Shown here piece by piece: positions 1-8,354 of a stretch of DNA of 64,000 nt. Position 1 is the stretch's first letter. Each line of letters begins with the position of its first letter. The position numbers and the translations under genes are program-made. Below the pieces are notes generated by a model that was not told where the DNA came from, did not search any database, and saw only the letters and a program-made list of their open reading frames with translations. The stretch is from Desulfurellales bacterium (lineage in GTDB: Bacteria; Campylobacterota_A; Desulfurellia; Desulfurellales; Hippeaceae), in assembly GCA_027035575.1 (NCBI GenBank), contig JALVUQ010000108.1, forward strand, positions 1-64,000. Direction: 5' to 3'.

Positions 1-2
1 TC

Positions 3-182
3 GTTGGCGATAACGAAGGCTTTGAGGAAGCACTGAAGCGATTTAAGAAACAGTGCGAAAGAGCGGGGATTCTTTCAGAAATCAAAAAGAGAGAGCATTA
101 CGAAAAGCCCAGCGTCAAGAAAAAGAAAAAAGCCTTGGCGGCAAGGAAAAAAGCACTTAAACGCATGAAGACAAGAAGATAG
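3..182 (+). CDS. rpsU: 30S ribosomal protein bS21 (partial, 5' end missing)
   Basis: The open frame entering the window encodes 59 residues ending in a very basic tail ([19 protein letters not shown]...), preceded by [19 protein letters not shown], the typical bS21 core. bS21 is a small-subunit protein that acts in translation initiation. The N-terminal residues lie upstream of the window. The TAG stop is immediately followed by a strong intrinsic terminator, so this is the end of its transcription unit or a partial read-through point into the next gene. Confidence 0.9.
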   Translation, partial: VGDNEGFEEALKRFKKQCERAGILSEIKKREHYEKPSVKKKKKALAARKKALKRMKTRR

Positions 183-210
183 CCCCTTAAATCGAGGGGC
201 TTCTTTTTTT
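182..210 (+). terminator. Intrinsic terminator after rpsU
   Basis: GCCCCT (182-187) pairs with AGGGGC (195-200), with a 7-base loop, followed by TTCTTTTTTT. The next gene's ATG directly abuts the T tract at 211. The GAGGGG in the 3' arm is the only Shine-Dalgarno-like sequence ahead of that ATG, so the hairpin could both limit read-through and mask the ribosome site. Confidence 0.85.
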
Positions 211-1800
211 ATGAATCACTATCTTTTCAAATATGCAATAGAGCAAACCACAGGTTTATTTAAAGAAAAACGTGTTAGCTCCGTTTTAGCTCATTCAAAC
301 TCGTCATTTTCAATACGTTTCAAAAGCTGCCGTAAATTTTTATATATAAACCTATCCTCACAAAGCAATTTTTTTTATCCCGTAGAAGCGGATTTAACCT
401 CCGATAAAGCAAACGATACGCCTTTTTTTGTTTTCTTAAGAAAAAAGCTGCCGGGTTTGATTTTAAAAAGCATTGAACAAACGGGCTCTGAAAGATACGC
501 ATATCTGTTTTTTGAAGACATAAGAGGCAGTATTAAAAACGGATTTTCTATGTCTGTCGAGATGATAGACAGGATGTCAAACGCCGTCTTTTGTGACGAT
601 AAATTTATGATTATACAGGCATACAAATATACCGATACATCAAGAATTATTATGCCGCACAAAAAATATGAGCCGCCCGTATCTCAAATGCCGGATTTAT
701 TGACGGAAAAAGCAGAAAGACTCCTGCTTAAATACAGATACAAAGAAAATATCCTCGGACTAAACGGATTTTTGAAAAAACGGCTCAAAAGCGAGGAGGA
801 GTTTTTACGATTTAGGGATATTGCAAAACAAACGTTTAAAAACGGACAGTTTGAACTTTGTGTATATGATGAGAAGTATGTATATCCGTTTTGTTTTTTC
901 AAAGACGGCAAGAAAGTCGATGAGAGCTACATAATTAAACAATTTATACTTAAACCGCAAACCACAGACTTTGAAAATAAGAAAAAAAATCTTGAAAACA
1001 TAATAAAAAAGCGATTAAATTCGGTTAAAAGAAGGTTGAAGAAAATAGAAACAGAGCTCAACAACGCACAAGATGCCGAAAAATACAGAATTATAGCCGA
1101 AAACCTGCTGTCGCATCCGACTATTGATGTAAGGTATAAAAACAGGATAGAACTAAAAGACATATATACATCAAATACCATAAGTATAAGTCTGAATCCG
1201 AAAATGAACATATTTGAAAACGCCCAAAGTTACTTCAAAAAATTCAAAAAAGCCAAAAAAGGGAAAGAAATTATAAAAAAAAGATTGAAAGACAGCAGAT
1301 ACGAACTGGAATTTTTGGAGCAGCTGATGTTTGATATAGAAAACGCCAAAGATGAAAAGGAACTTGCCGATGTTAAAAGTATAATAATAAAAGAGTCGAT
1401 TATAAAAACAAACACAAAAAAAGTTAAACAAACCGATTACGTACCGTATGAACATATAAAGATTATGGGGTTTGACGTATATATTGGAAAAAACGCCCGT
1501 GGTAACGACTATGTAACTATGAAAGTGGCAAATAAAAACGATTTATGGTTCCACCCGCATCAAAGACCGGGCGCTCACCTCATACTGAAAAACCCAAACA
1601 GATTGCAAAAGATAGATGATAATGTTAAGATGAAATGTGCTTGCGTGGTAGCAAAAAGAACGAAGGGACAAACGGGAGAAAAGTTGGATATAGACTACAC
1701 GTTTGTGAAGTACGTTAAAAAGCCCAAGGGGCTGAGGGTTGGACTGGTGTTTTATTCCGACTTTAAAACTTTAAGAGTGGAAAAAAGTGAATCCTGTTGA
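211..1800 (+). CDS. NFACT family (RqcH/Rqc2/FbpA-like) protein
   Basis: The 529-residue product has the NFACT layout: an NFACT-N domain (roughly 1-170), a long helical coiled-coil middle (about 250-400, rich in K/E/R), and a C-terminal NFACT-R/DUF814 domain with the hallmark WFHPHQRPGAH preceded by IKIMGFDVYIGKNARGNDY. Family members bind stalled 50S-peptidyl-tRNA complexes and direct alanine tailing in ribosome quality control; some Gram-positive homologues bind fibronectin. The usual Gly-x-Asp-Arg position of the N domain reads SERYAYL here (Glu instead of Asp), which could affect tailing activity. The gene ends inside the next one (14-nt overlap). Start is the first ATG, directly after the rpsU terminator. 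Confidence 0.85.
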   Translation: MNHYLFKYAIEQTTGLFKEKRVSSVLAHSNSSFSIRFKSCRKFLYINLSSQSNFFYPVEADLTSDKANDTPFFVFLRKKLPGLILKSIEQTGSERYAYLFFEDIRGSIKNGFSMSVEMIDRMSNAVFCDDKFMIIQAYKYTDTSRIIMPHKKYEPPVSQMPDLLTEKAERLLLKYRYKENILGLNGFLKKRLKSEEEFLRFRDIAKQTFKNGQFELCVYDEKYVYPFCFFKDGKKVDESYIIKQFILKPQTTDFENKKKNLENIIKKRLNSVKRRLKKIETELNNAQDAEKYRIIAENLLSHPTIDVRYKNRIELKDIYTSNTISISLNPKMNIFENAQSYFKKFKKAKKGKEIIKKRLKDSRYELEFLEQLMFDIENAKDEKELADVKSIIIKESIIKTNTKKVKQTDYVPYEHIKIMGFDVYIGKNARGNDYVTMKVANKNDLWFHPHQRPGAHLILKNPNRLQKIDDNVKMKCACVVAKRTKGQTGEKLDIDYTFVKYVKKPKGLRVGLVFYSDFKTLRVEKSESC

Positions 1801-2296
1801 TATAGTTTTCGGCGTATTTATATTGATTATGGCAATCAAAGGCATTATAAAGGGCTTTATAAGAGAGCTGTTCGGTCTCGTTGCCCTGCTTTTAGGTATA
1901 TTTTCAGCACACCAATTTCATATGTCACTTGGCAATACGTTTGTAAAATACCTGCATATTACGCATACGGCTGCCAATGTTACAGCCTTTTTCATATTAT
2001 TTTTTTTAGTGTATCTTACAATCTTTTTTGTCGGCGTGGTTATTGCATCAATGATAAAAAAAATAGATTTGGGTTTTATAGACAGGGTGTTCGGCTTTAC
2101 GTTCGGTGTAGCAAAAGCGGCTATAGTTATCGTGATTATTGTCTTAATGATGGATAGCTTCCCCTTTCTACAATCCTTTTCAAACAGTTTAAAGAAGGAT
2201 TCACGCATATATTCATACACAGAAAAATTCATATATTCAACTGATATGATTAACAGGGTTGAACAAATAGTTATAAAGAGAGGTAAGAAATTATGA
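1787..2296 (+). CDS. CvpA family membrane protein
   Basis: A 169-residue, four-helix membrane protein beginning NPVDIVFGVFILIMAIKGI and continuing GFIRELFGLVALLLGI, the CvpA (colicin V production) family signature. Homologues sit in the inner membrane and have been linked to envelope homeostasis, but the molecular function is unsettled. The start is GTG, overlapping the NFACT gene by 14 nt, and the stop overlaps the following peptidase gene by 4 nt, so translation of the three is probably coupled. Confidence 0.85.
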   Translation: MNPVDIVFGVFILIMAIKGIIKGFIRELFGLVALLLGIFSAHQFHMSLGNTFVKYLHITHTAANVTAFFILFFLVYLTIFFVGVVIASMIKKIDLGFIDRVFGFTFGVAKAAIVIVIIVLMMDSFPFLQSFSNSLKKDSRIYSYTEKFIYSTDMINRVEQIVIKRGKKL

Positions 2297-3660
2297 GAAA
2301 AATGAGGGTTTTAACCACACTAATTATTCTGTCGGCTATTTTTTATATAGTTTATGCATACACTCCTCTGATAAACAGAAACGGCATTGAAATTAATATA
2401 AAAAGCCCTAAAAACTACTTCTCCAAATATAAAGACATAAATATTTTTATATCGGATAAAAACGCCGGAATAAAAAACATCTCCGTTCAAATAGTCTCTA
2501 TGAACACGATTATAAAACTATACAACAAGACCATAGATGACAATTTCATAAAAAACTTCAAAATAGACTTTAAAACAAATAAGGTCATTCCTGACGGTAA
2601 AGCCGTCTTAATAGTAAGAGTGACCGACTACAGCAAAAACAACTTCTTAGGCGGCTTTGAAAAAACAGTAAAAAGAGATATTATTGTTGACTCAAAAAAA
2701 CCGGTAGTTCATCTGTTGAGCGGAATTGACAGAATAAGAATAACCGGAACGGCATTGGCGGTTTACTATGCAAAAGACAGCAACCTCAAAGAGGTTTATG
2801 TAGGTGTCAGCCATGACGGCGTCGTTGATAAATTTAAGGCATTTGACGCATCCAAACTCTTTAACAAAAAAAACGTTTATCTAAGCTTTTTTACATACAG
2901 GTTAAGCAAAAATAAAAACTACTCAACAAATATTTATGCCGTGGACACAGCCGGTAACGTAACAAGGGTTCATATCCCTGTTTATTATTCCGATATCAGG
3001 TTGAAAAAAAGCAAGATAAACATAACCGACAGCTTTATAAGAAATAAGGTTTTAACCATAATGGAGAATGAAAATATACCCAAAAAGGCAACTCTCCTTG
3101 ACGATTTTTTATATGTAAATAATGTTGTAAGGAAGCAGGATACAGAGAAAATTAGAAAAGTATGTCAAAAATCAGAACCGGCATTCCTCTGGAGAGGCAG
3201 ATTCGAACAACTAAAAGATTCAAAAGTAACGGCAACTTATGCAGATAAAAGGTCTTACTACTACAAAGGCAAACTGGTCGATATAAAACATCATATGGGA
3301 TACGACTTGGCAAGCATAAGAAATGCGAGAATAAATGCTGCAAACAGCGGTGTGGTCGTGTTTGAGGGATATTTGGGTGTTTACGGAAATGCCACAATTA
3401 TAGACCACGGATTCGGTATATTCACCCTATACGGTCACCAGAGGGAATTTCTGGTTAAAGTTGGCGAAAAGGTCAGAAAAGGACAATATATAGGAATTAC
3501 CGATACAACCGGGCTTGCAGGCGGAGACCATCTCCATTTTGACGTTCTTGTTGACGGATATTACGTAAACCCCATTGATTGGTGGGACCCTCACTGGATA
3601 AAAACACACATCACATCCGTTATAAACGAGGCAAGAACGAGATTGTCTTTATTGGAATAG
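2293..3660 (+). CDS. M23 family metallopeptidase (LytM/DUF-containing, membrane anchored)
   Basis: The 455-residue protein has one N-terminal hydrophobic helix (about 5-22), a beta-rich periplasmic region (about 30-240), and a C-terminal peptidase M23 domain. The metal-binding motifs are visible: HHMGYD (HxxxD, about 362) and HLHFDV (HxH) after LYGHQREFLVKVGEKVRKGQ. Zinc peptidases of this family cut peptidoglycan cross-links or serve as division/envelope regulators. Both zinc motifs are intact, so it is probably an active enzyme rather than a degenerate LytM factor. It starts 4 nt inside the cvpA-like gene. Confidence 0.9.
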   Translation: MRKMRVLTTLIILSAIFYIVYAYTPLINRNGIEINIKSPKNYFSKYKDINIFISDKNAGIKNISVQIVSMNTIIKLYNKTIDDNFIKNFKIDFKTNKVIPDGKAVLIVRVTDYSKNNFLGGFEKTVKRDIIVDSKKPVVHLLSGIDRIRITGTALAVYYAKDSNLKEVYVGVSHDGVVDKFKAFDASKLFNKKNVYLSFFTYRLSKNKNYSTNIYAVDTAGNVTRVHIPVYYSDIRLKKSKINITDSFIRNKVLTIMENENIPKKATLLDDFLYVNNVVRKQDTEKIRKVCQKSEPAFLWRGRFEQLKDSKVTATYADKRSYYYKGKLVDIKHHMGYDLASIRNARINAANSGVVVFEGYLGVYGNATIIDHGFGIFTLYGHQREFLVKVGEKVRKGQYIGITDTTGLAGGDHLHFDVLVDGYYVNPIDWWDPHWIKTHITSVINEARTRLSLLE

Positions 3661-3676
3661 CACTTTAAACAAAACA

Positions 3677-5008
3677 ATGAAATTTGACATAAATCCCACA
3701 AAAGAGCCGATTTTAAAAAGCATAGTTTATCTGTCTATACCTATGATGCTTGAGATGGGGGCACAAAATATTTTCAACCTTGTCGATACCTATTTCGTAT
3801 CACGCATTGCATACGAAGCAATTGGGGCACTTGTAGCATCAAGTATGATTACAATCCTTTTTTTCAGTCTTGCCGTTGGAATTTCCACCGCAACCGGTAT
3901 GTATGTGGCAGCGTATTGGGGAGCAAAAAAATATAAACGCGCAAAGTATCTATATTCAAACGCACTGATTTTACTGTCCGCCGTTTCTATTTTTGTCAGT
4001 GTTTTTGTATTTATTTTTTTAAAAGACATTTTACGCATAATAGGACTAAAAGGTTTGACCTTTACATACGCAAATCAATATTTAAGTATTGCGGTTATGG
4101 GCTTTCTGTTTAATTTTGTTTTCTATCTTAACAATACAACAATACGCTCTGTTTCTTTGCCGACAATAGCATTGAAGGTTATGGTTTTTGCCAATCTGCT
4201 CAATATTGTTTTAGACCCTTTTTTCATATTCTACCTAAAGCTCGGTGTGAAAGGTGCTGCATTATCGACAATTGTCTCTATATTTTCGGGAATTGTTCTG
4301 CAAAATGTAATGTTAAAAAAACGGCAATTCTCATTTACGGGTTTTAGAATAAATAAAAAAATATTAAAGAATATTGTTAAAAAAGGCTTTTTTGCTTTTC
4401 TTCAACTATTTTTCAGGATTTCCAGTATGCTCATACTGATAAAAATAATCGGAATGATTTCCCAACCTGCAATATCGGCTTACGGCACCGTTATAAGGAT
4501 TTATCAAGTACTGCTGTTTATGGTATTTGGTATGGCGAACGCATCGTTTGTAATAACAGGGCAGAATTTCGGAGCTAGACTTATTAAAAAGGCTAAAAAA
4601 AGTGCTTTTATCAGCATAGGAATAGCCGTTTTATTCATAGGTACACTGAATTTCATTCTGTATTTCAACAAAGACGCTCTTTTATCGCTTTTTATAAGCA
4701 ACGCCTATGTTAAAAATATTGCTCTTAACGTTATGTTTTTTTATGCCGTCAGCTACCCTTTTGTCATAGCTTCAACCATATCCTCAAGAATATCAATGGC
4801 TCTGCAGGATACAAAAAGACCAAGTTTGGTCAATTTGTTCAATCTATGGTTTTTTCAGGTGCCTTTGGCATATTTTTTATCGTTTCACTTCAAAGAAACA
4901 GGGGTTTGGGTGTCAATTGCGGCATCGAATTTAACGGCTTTTATCTTAAACTTTTCCATAATGATATTTAACTTTAAAAGGATTCAAGATGGAACTGCTG
5001 TCGTCTAA
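3677..5008 (+). CDS. MATE family efflux transporter
   Basis: The 443-residue, 12-helix protein starts FDINPTKEPILKSIVYLSIPMMLEM, with the MATE-type first helix and the repeat NLVDTYFVSRI; the second half repeats the pattern (PAISAYGTVIRIYQ; SSRISMALQDTKRPSLVN). MATE proteins export cationic compounds using a Na+ or H+ gradient. It follows the M23 gene by 16 nt and its 3' end overlaps the amidohydrolase gene by 20 nt, so it is in the same operon. Substrate cannot be read from the sequence. Confidence 0.9.
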   Translation: MKFDINPTKEPILKSIVYLSIPMMLEMGAQNIFNLVDTYFVSRIAYEAIGALVASSMITILFFSLAVGISTATGMYVAAYWGAKKYKRAKYLYSNALILLSAVSIFVSVFVFIFLKDILRIIGLKGLTFTYANQYLSIAVMGFLFNFVFYLNNTTIRSVSLPTIALKVMVFANLLNIVLDPFFIFYLKLGVKGAALSTIVSIFSGIVLQNVMLKKRQFSFTGFRINKKILKNIVKKGFFAFLQLFFRISSMLILIKIIGMISQPAISAYGTVIRIYQVLLFMVFGMANASFVITGQNFGARLIKKAKKSAFISIGIAVLFIGTLNFILYFNKDALLSLFISNAYVKNIALNVMFFYAVSYPFVIASTISSRISMALQDTKRPSLVNLFNLWFFQVPLAYFLSFHFKETGVWVSIAASNLTAFILNFSIMIFNFKRIQDGTAVV

Positions 5009-6149
5009 ATTTGTGTTTGACGGAGATAAACTTTTAAAAGACAAAACTATAGCCATACACAACAATATAGTAAAGGATGTTTCAAGCAAAAAAATACTTG
5101 AGAAGGTCTATTCGCTTAAAGCAAAGGATTTTGGAGAAGGAGTGCTGCTGCCGGGCTTTGTTAATTTACACACGCATCTTGAGCTGTCCCATTTAAAAAA
5201 CAAACTGCCTCAAAAAAAAGGGTTTGTTGAGTGGCTTTCCTCCATTATGTATGAAAAAACTAAAGATGTCGATAGTAAAAAGATTGCAGAACATATAGAA
5301 AATGCCGTTAAAACACAATTTAAAAGCGGTGTGAGAATTGTTGCGGATATTTCTAACACACTTGCAAGTTGTGAATATTTAAAAAAGTACATACCTTACA
5401 GTACGGTATTTTTTGAACAATACGGGCTAAAGAAAGAAAAAGCCTGCAGTGCAGCGAAAAATCTTGAGGAAAATCTAAACAACTATAAAAAAAGATGCGG
5501 GCAATTGAAGCTCATACCTACGGCACATTCACTATATTCCACGCACAGTTGTTTAATAGAACATCTCGCAGGTTTAAATAAAAAAGAACCCTTCTCAATC
5601 CATTTTTTGGAGAGCAGGTTTGAGAGAGATTTTTTAATCTCCAAAGGCGGTATGTTTGATTTTTTAAATTCACTTGGTTTAATTGAAGAAACAATGAACT
5701 ATACCGATGTGTTTGATTATATTAAAAAGTTAGGAATATCAAAAAGAAAAACAATATTTGTACACTGCACCTACGCAAACAAAAATGAACTTGAAAATAT
5801 TAAAGAAACGGGCTCAACGGTCTGTTTATGTTTAAGAAGCAACGAATACATTTCTGGAAAACTCCCCGATATCCGCACTATTATAAAAAGCGGCGTTAAT
5901 ATAGGTATCGGAACGGACAGCTTGGCAAGCAATTGGGATTTGGATTTTATCAACGAGCTGAAATTTATACATAACAATCTTAACGATGTAAACCCAAGCT
6001 TGATTTTTAAATGGGCAACTGCAAACGGCGCCAAAGCCCTCGGACTAAATTTAGGCTTTAAAAAGAATCAAACGGCTTTTGCCGTTTTTATGCCAAGCGA
6101 TGATAACAGTCCTCTTGAGGAGATATTAAGCGGCGAAGGGGAGATATAA
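4989..6149 (+). CDS. Amidohydrolase, aminofutalosine deaminase-like
   Basis: The 386-residue metal-dependent hydrolase carries the amidohydrolase-superfamily ligands in order: LHTHLELSHL (HxH, about 60), TAHSLYSTH, IHFLESRFERDF, VHCTYANKNE and GTDSLASNWD (catalytic Asp). The layout and the FVNLHTHLELS segment resemble Campylobacterota proteins annotated as aminofutalosine deaminase (the MqnX-type step of futalosine menaquinone synthesis). Related enzymes (guanine, S-adenosylhomocysteine or chlorohydrolase deaminases) cannot be excluded. No other menaquinone gene is in the window. The 5' end overlaps the MATE gene by 20 nt. Confidence 0.65.
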   Translation: MELLSSKFVFDGDKLLKDKTIAIHNNIVKDVSSKKILEKVYSLKAKDFGEGVLLPGFVNLHTHLELSHLKNKLPQKKGFVEWLSSIMYEKTKDVDSKKIAEHIENAVKTQFKSGVRIVADISNTLASCEYLKKYIPYSTVFFEQYGLKKEKACSAAKNLEENLNNYKKRCGQLKLIPTAHSLYSTHSCLIEHLAGLNKKEPFSIHFLESRFERDFLISKGGMFDFLNSLGLIEETMNYTDVFDYIKKLGISKRKTIFVHCTYANKNELENIKETGSTVCLCLRSNEYISGKLPDIRTIIKSGVNIGIGTDSLASNWDLDFINELKFIHNNLNDVNPSLIFKWATANGAKALGLNLGFKKNQTAFAVFMPSDDNSPLEEILSGEGEI

Positions 6150-6160
6150 CGCCTTCGCCG
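6131..6160. repeat. Inverted repeat between convergent genes
   Basis: CGGCGAAGG (6131-6139) and CCTTCGCCG (6152-6160) form a perfect 9-bp stem with a 12-nt loop that spans the amidohydrolase stop codon. The flgE gene converges from the other side and ends at 6173. There is no T tract on either strand, so it may be a bidirectional RNA 3'-end stabiliser or a weak terminator. Confidence 0.6.
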
Positions 6161-6172
6161 ACTCAATATAAA

Positions 6173-8341
6173 CTAACGTTTGAGATTCAAAAGCTCTTGA
6201 ATCATCTGGTCTGATGTTGTTATGCTTCTTGAGTTTGCCTGAAAGCCCCTTTCGTATATAATCATATTTGTAAATTCTGTAGCCAAATCAACATTGCTCA
6301 TTTCAAGGTGGCTCGGTGCAAAACTACCCCTTCCGCCGGTTCCGGCAGTTCCTATCAACGCCGCTCCTGAGTTGGCAGTTTCGGAATACATAGAGCCGCC
6401 CTCCTTCATCAATCCCTGGTTGTTGGCAAATTTTGCCATAGCTACCTGACCAAGCGGGTATGTTTTTCCGTTTGAAAAAATACCCTCTATAACACCGTCT
6501 TGGTTTACAAGGATTCTTTGCAGGCTTCCTCCGGGGTATCCGTCCTGCGTTTGAGCGGTTGTTTGTGAGGGTAAAGAAAACTGCGTCAATCCGTCAAACG
6601 AGCCTATGGAGCCGAAATCCAGGTTAATTACCTGAGATGCAGTTCCGTTTTTCCAATCTACCGTTATGGCAAGCGGGCTTGAAAGATAAACGAGCTGTCC
6701 TGTTTCGTCGAATTGAACCGTGCCTTTATTGTTGGATACCTCACCGGGTTGCGGCACAGATGCCGTCCATGTCCAGGTTGTATGTTTTGTTATGGGGTCA
6801 TATGCCGTTTTCCTAAAATCGAACGTTACCGTATGCTTATTGCCCAAGGAGTCATAAACATCTATGGAGGTATCGTGAACGGCAGCCATAAACGGCTGTG
6901 ATGTTACCTTTGAACCGCTGTTTACAAGCCCAGAAAGCGTTCCCATAATTGTGGCGAATTTTATATTATTGGAATATACGGCTCCTATCTGATGGTTATC
7001 AGTGTCACCGTTATTTATAACAATTTCTCCTGAGTTAGGGTTTATCGCAACTGTTGAGTTTGTTCCCCAACCGGGACCGTTTCCTCCTCCTTGAACGTCA
7101 TACTCCATCTCTTCTCTCAAATCCTCTATGGTGTGAAAATCGTTTTTCCCTGCACCCGAATCGGATGTTACATAGCGATAGGCATTATAATTTGCCCCGT
7201 TATCATAGCTTATGGCTATAACATCACCTGCATCTTTTAATAATGGTTGAGATGTTCTTGAGGCACCGTTGGCTATTACGGCACTTTGTGCTGTTCCTCC
7301 CTGCAAATTTATTAAAGCGTGGGCAAAATAGCCGTTTAAATCATTGCTCACCCTTATGTTTCCAAGTGTTATATTAGAGCCGTTACCGTTTATTATTTTC
7401 AACTCTCCGTCAGGTGTAAAAGAACAAGTTAATGTTATGCCTGATGCAGCGGCTGCGTTTTGAATATCAGCAGCCAGACTGCCCATTGTAGTAAAACTTG
7501 TACCGTAGGTTATCGACAGCGTGTGCGTAACTCCGCCCGTGGTTATATCCATATTGAATACAGACGTGCCTGATGTAAGAGTTATGTTATTTCCGTCTAT
7601 ATCGTGCAAGCCTGTAAAATTACCGGCGCTATAGTCGGTGATTTTATCACTGCTTGCCGCAAATTTAGCCAAAGATTTCCCAAGATTTATAGACTCACCG
7701 TTAACATCGAACAAAACAGCCATATCATCCGGTGTTGCAGGTTTATTGTTTTTATCCGTCAAGCCGTGAGCATAATCCATCTCTTCAATCTTATCACCGC
7801 CGTTTAAGTTGGCTTTTATGGCAATATTTTTGGTCACTCCGGCAGGAACGGTTTTATCCTGAGGAATGGTTAAATTTTGTATGCTTGATGCCGTATTTAT
7901 CTTGTGCGTTTTATCATCAGCCAACCAACCCTGCACAATAAATCCTTCAGGGTTGACAAGGTTACCCTTTGCATCGAACGCAAAATCTCCGGCTCTTGTG
8001 AATCTGTAGGTTTTTCCACCGTCTCCGCTTACAACAAAAAATCCGTCACCCTGAATAGCCAAATCCGTAATTTTATCGGTTGCCTGAAGTGAACCTTGCG
8101 AGAAGATGTTATCAACCACAGCAACACTATCACCCAAACCTACCTGATGAGGATTTATACCGCCGAGGCTTCCTTCTGGTCCTGTAGCTCCCGAAAGTGT
8201 TTGGCTCAATACATCGACAAAGTTTGTTCTGCCTCTTTTAAAACCTATCGTATTAACGTTTGCAACGTTGTTTCCGACAACATCCATAGCCTCTTGCTGG
8301 GATTTTAACCCTGCAACTCCACTCCACATAGACCTTAACAT
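6173..8341 (-). CDS. flgE: Flagellar hook protein FlgE (second, 722 aa paralogue)
   Basis: The N-terminus (MLRSMWSGVAGLKSQQEAMD, then VGNNVANVNTIGFKRGR) and C-terminus (SHLEMSNVDLATEFTNM and YERGFQANSRSITTSDQ) are the flagellar rod/hook D0 helices, and LAIQGDGFFVV is the FlgE/F/G core motif. The central region (about 170-520) is a long variable surface domain, making it far larger than enteric hook protein. It is the last gene of the fliK-flgD-flgE-flgE operon, 13 nt after the shorter flgE, with an AGGAGG site before the ATG. It could be the main hook subunit, or one of two hook-type subunits used in the same filament. Confidence 0.88.
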   Translation of the reverse strand: MLRSMWSGVAGLKSQQEAMDVVGNNVANVNTIGFKRGRTNFVDVLSQTLSGATGPEGSLGGINPHQVGLGDSVAVVDNIFSQGSLQATDKITDLAIQGDGFFVVSGDGGKTYRFTRAGDFAFDAKGNLVNPEGFIVQGWLADDKTHKINTASSIQNLTIPQDKTVPAGVTKNIAIKANLNGGDKIEEMDYAHGLTDKNNKPATPDDMAVLFDVNGESINLGKSLAKFAASSDKITDYSAGNFTGLHDIDGNNITLTSGTSVFNMDITTGGVTHTLSITYGTSFTTMGSLAADIQNAAAASGITLTCSFTPDGELKIINGNGSNITLGNIRVSNDLNGYFAHALINLQGGTAQSAVIANGASRTSQPLLKDAGDVIAISYDNGANYNAYRYVTSDSGAGKNDFHTIEDLREEMEYDVQGGGNGPGWGTNSTVAINPNSGEIVINNGDTDNHQIGAVYSNNIKFATIMGTLSGLVNSGSKVTSQPFMAAVHDTSIDVYDSLGNKHTVTFDFRKTAYDPITKHTTWTWTASVPQPGEVSNNKGTVQFDETGQLVYLSSPLAITVDWKNGTASQVINLDFGSIGSFDGLTQFSLPSQTTAQTQDGYPGGSLQRILVNQDGVIEGIFSNGKTYPLGQVAMAKFANNQGLMKEGGSMYSETANSGAALIGTAGTGGRGSFAPSHLEMSNVDLATEFTNMIIYERGFQANSRSITTSDQMIQELLNLKR

Positions 8342-8354
8342 ATATTACCTCCTA

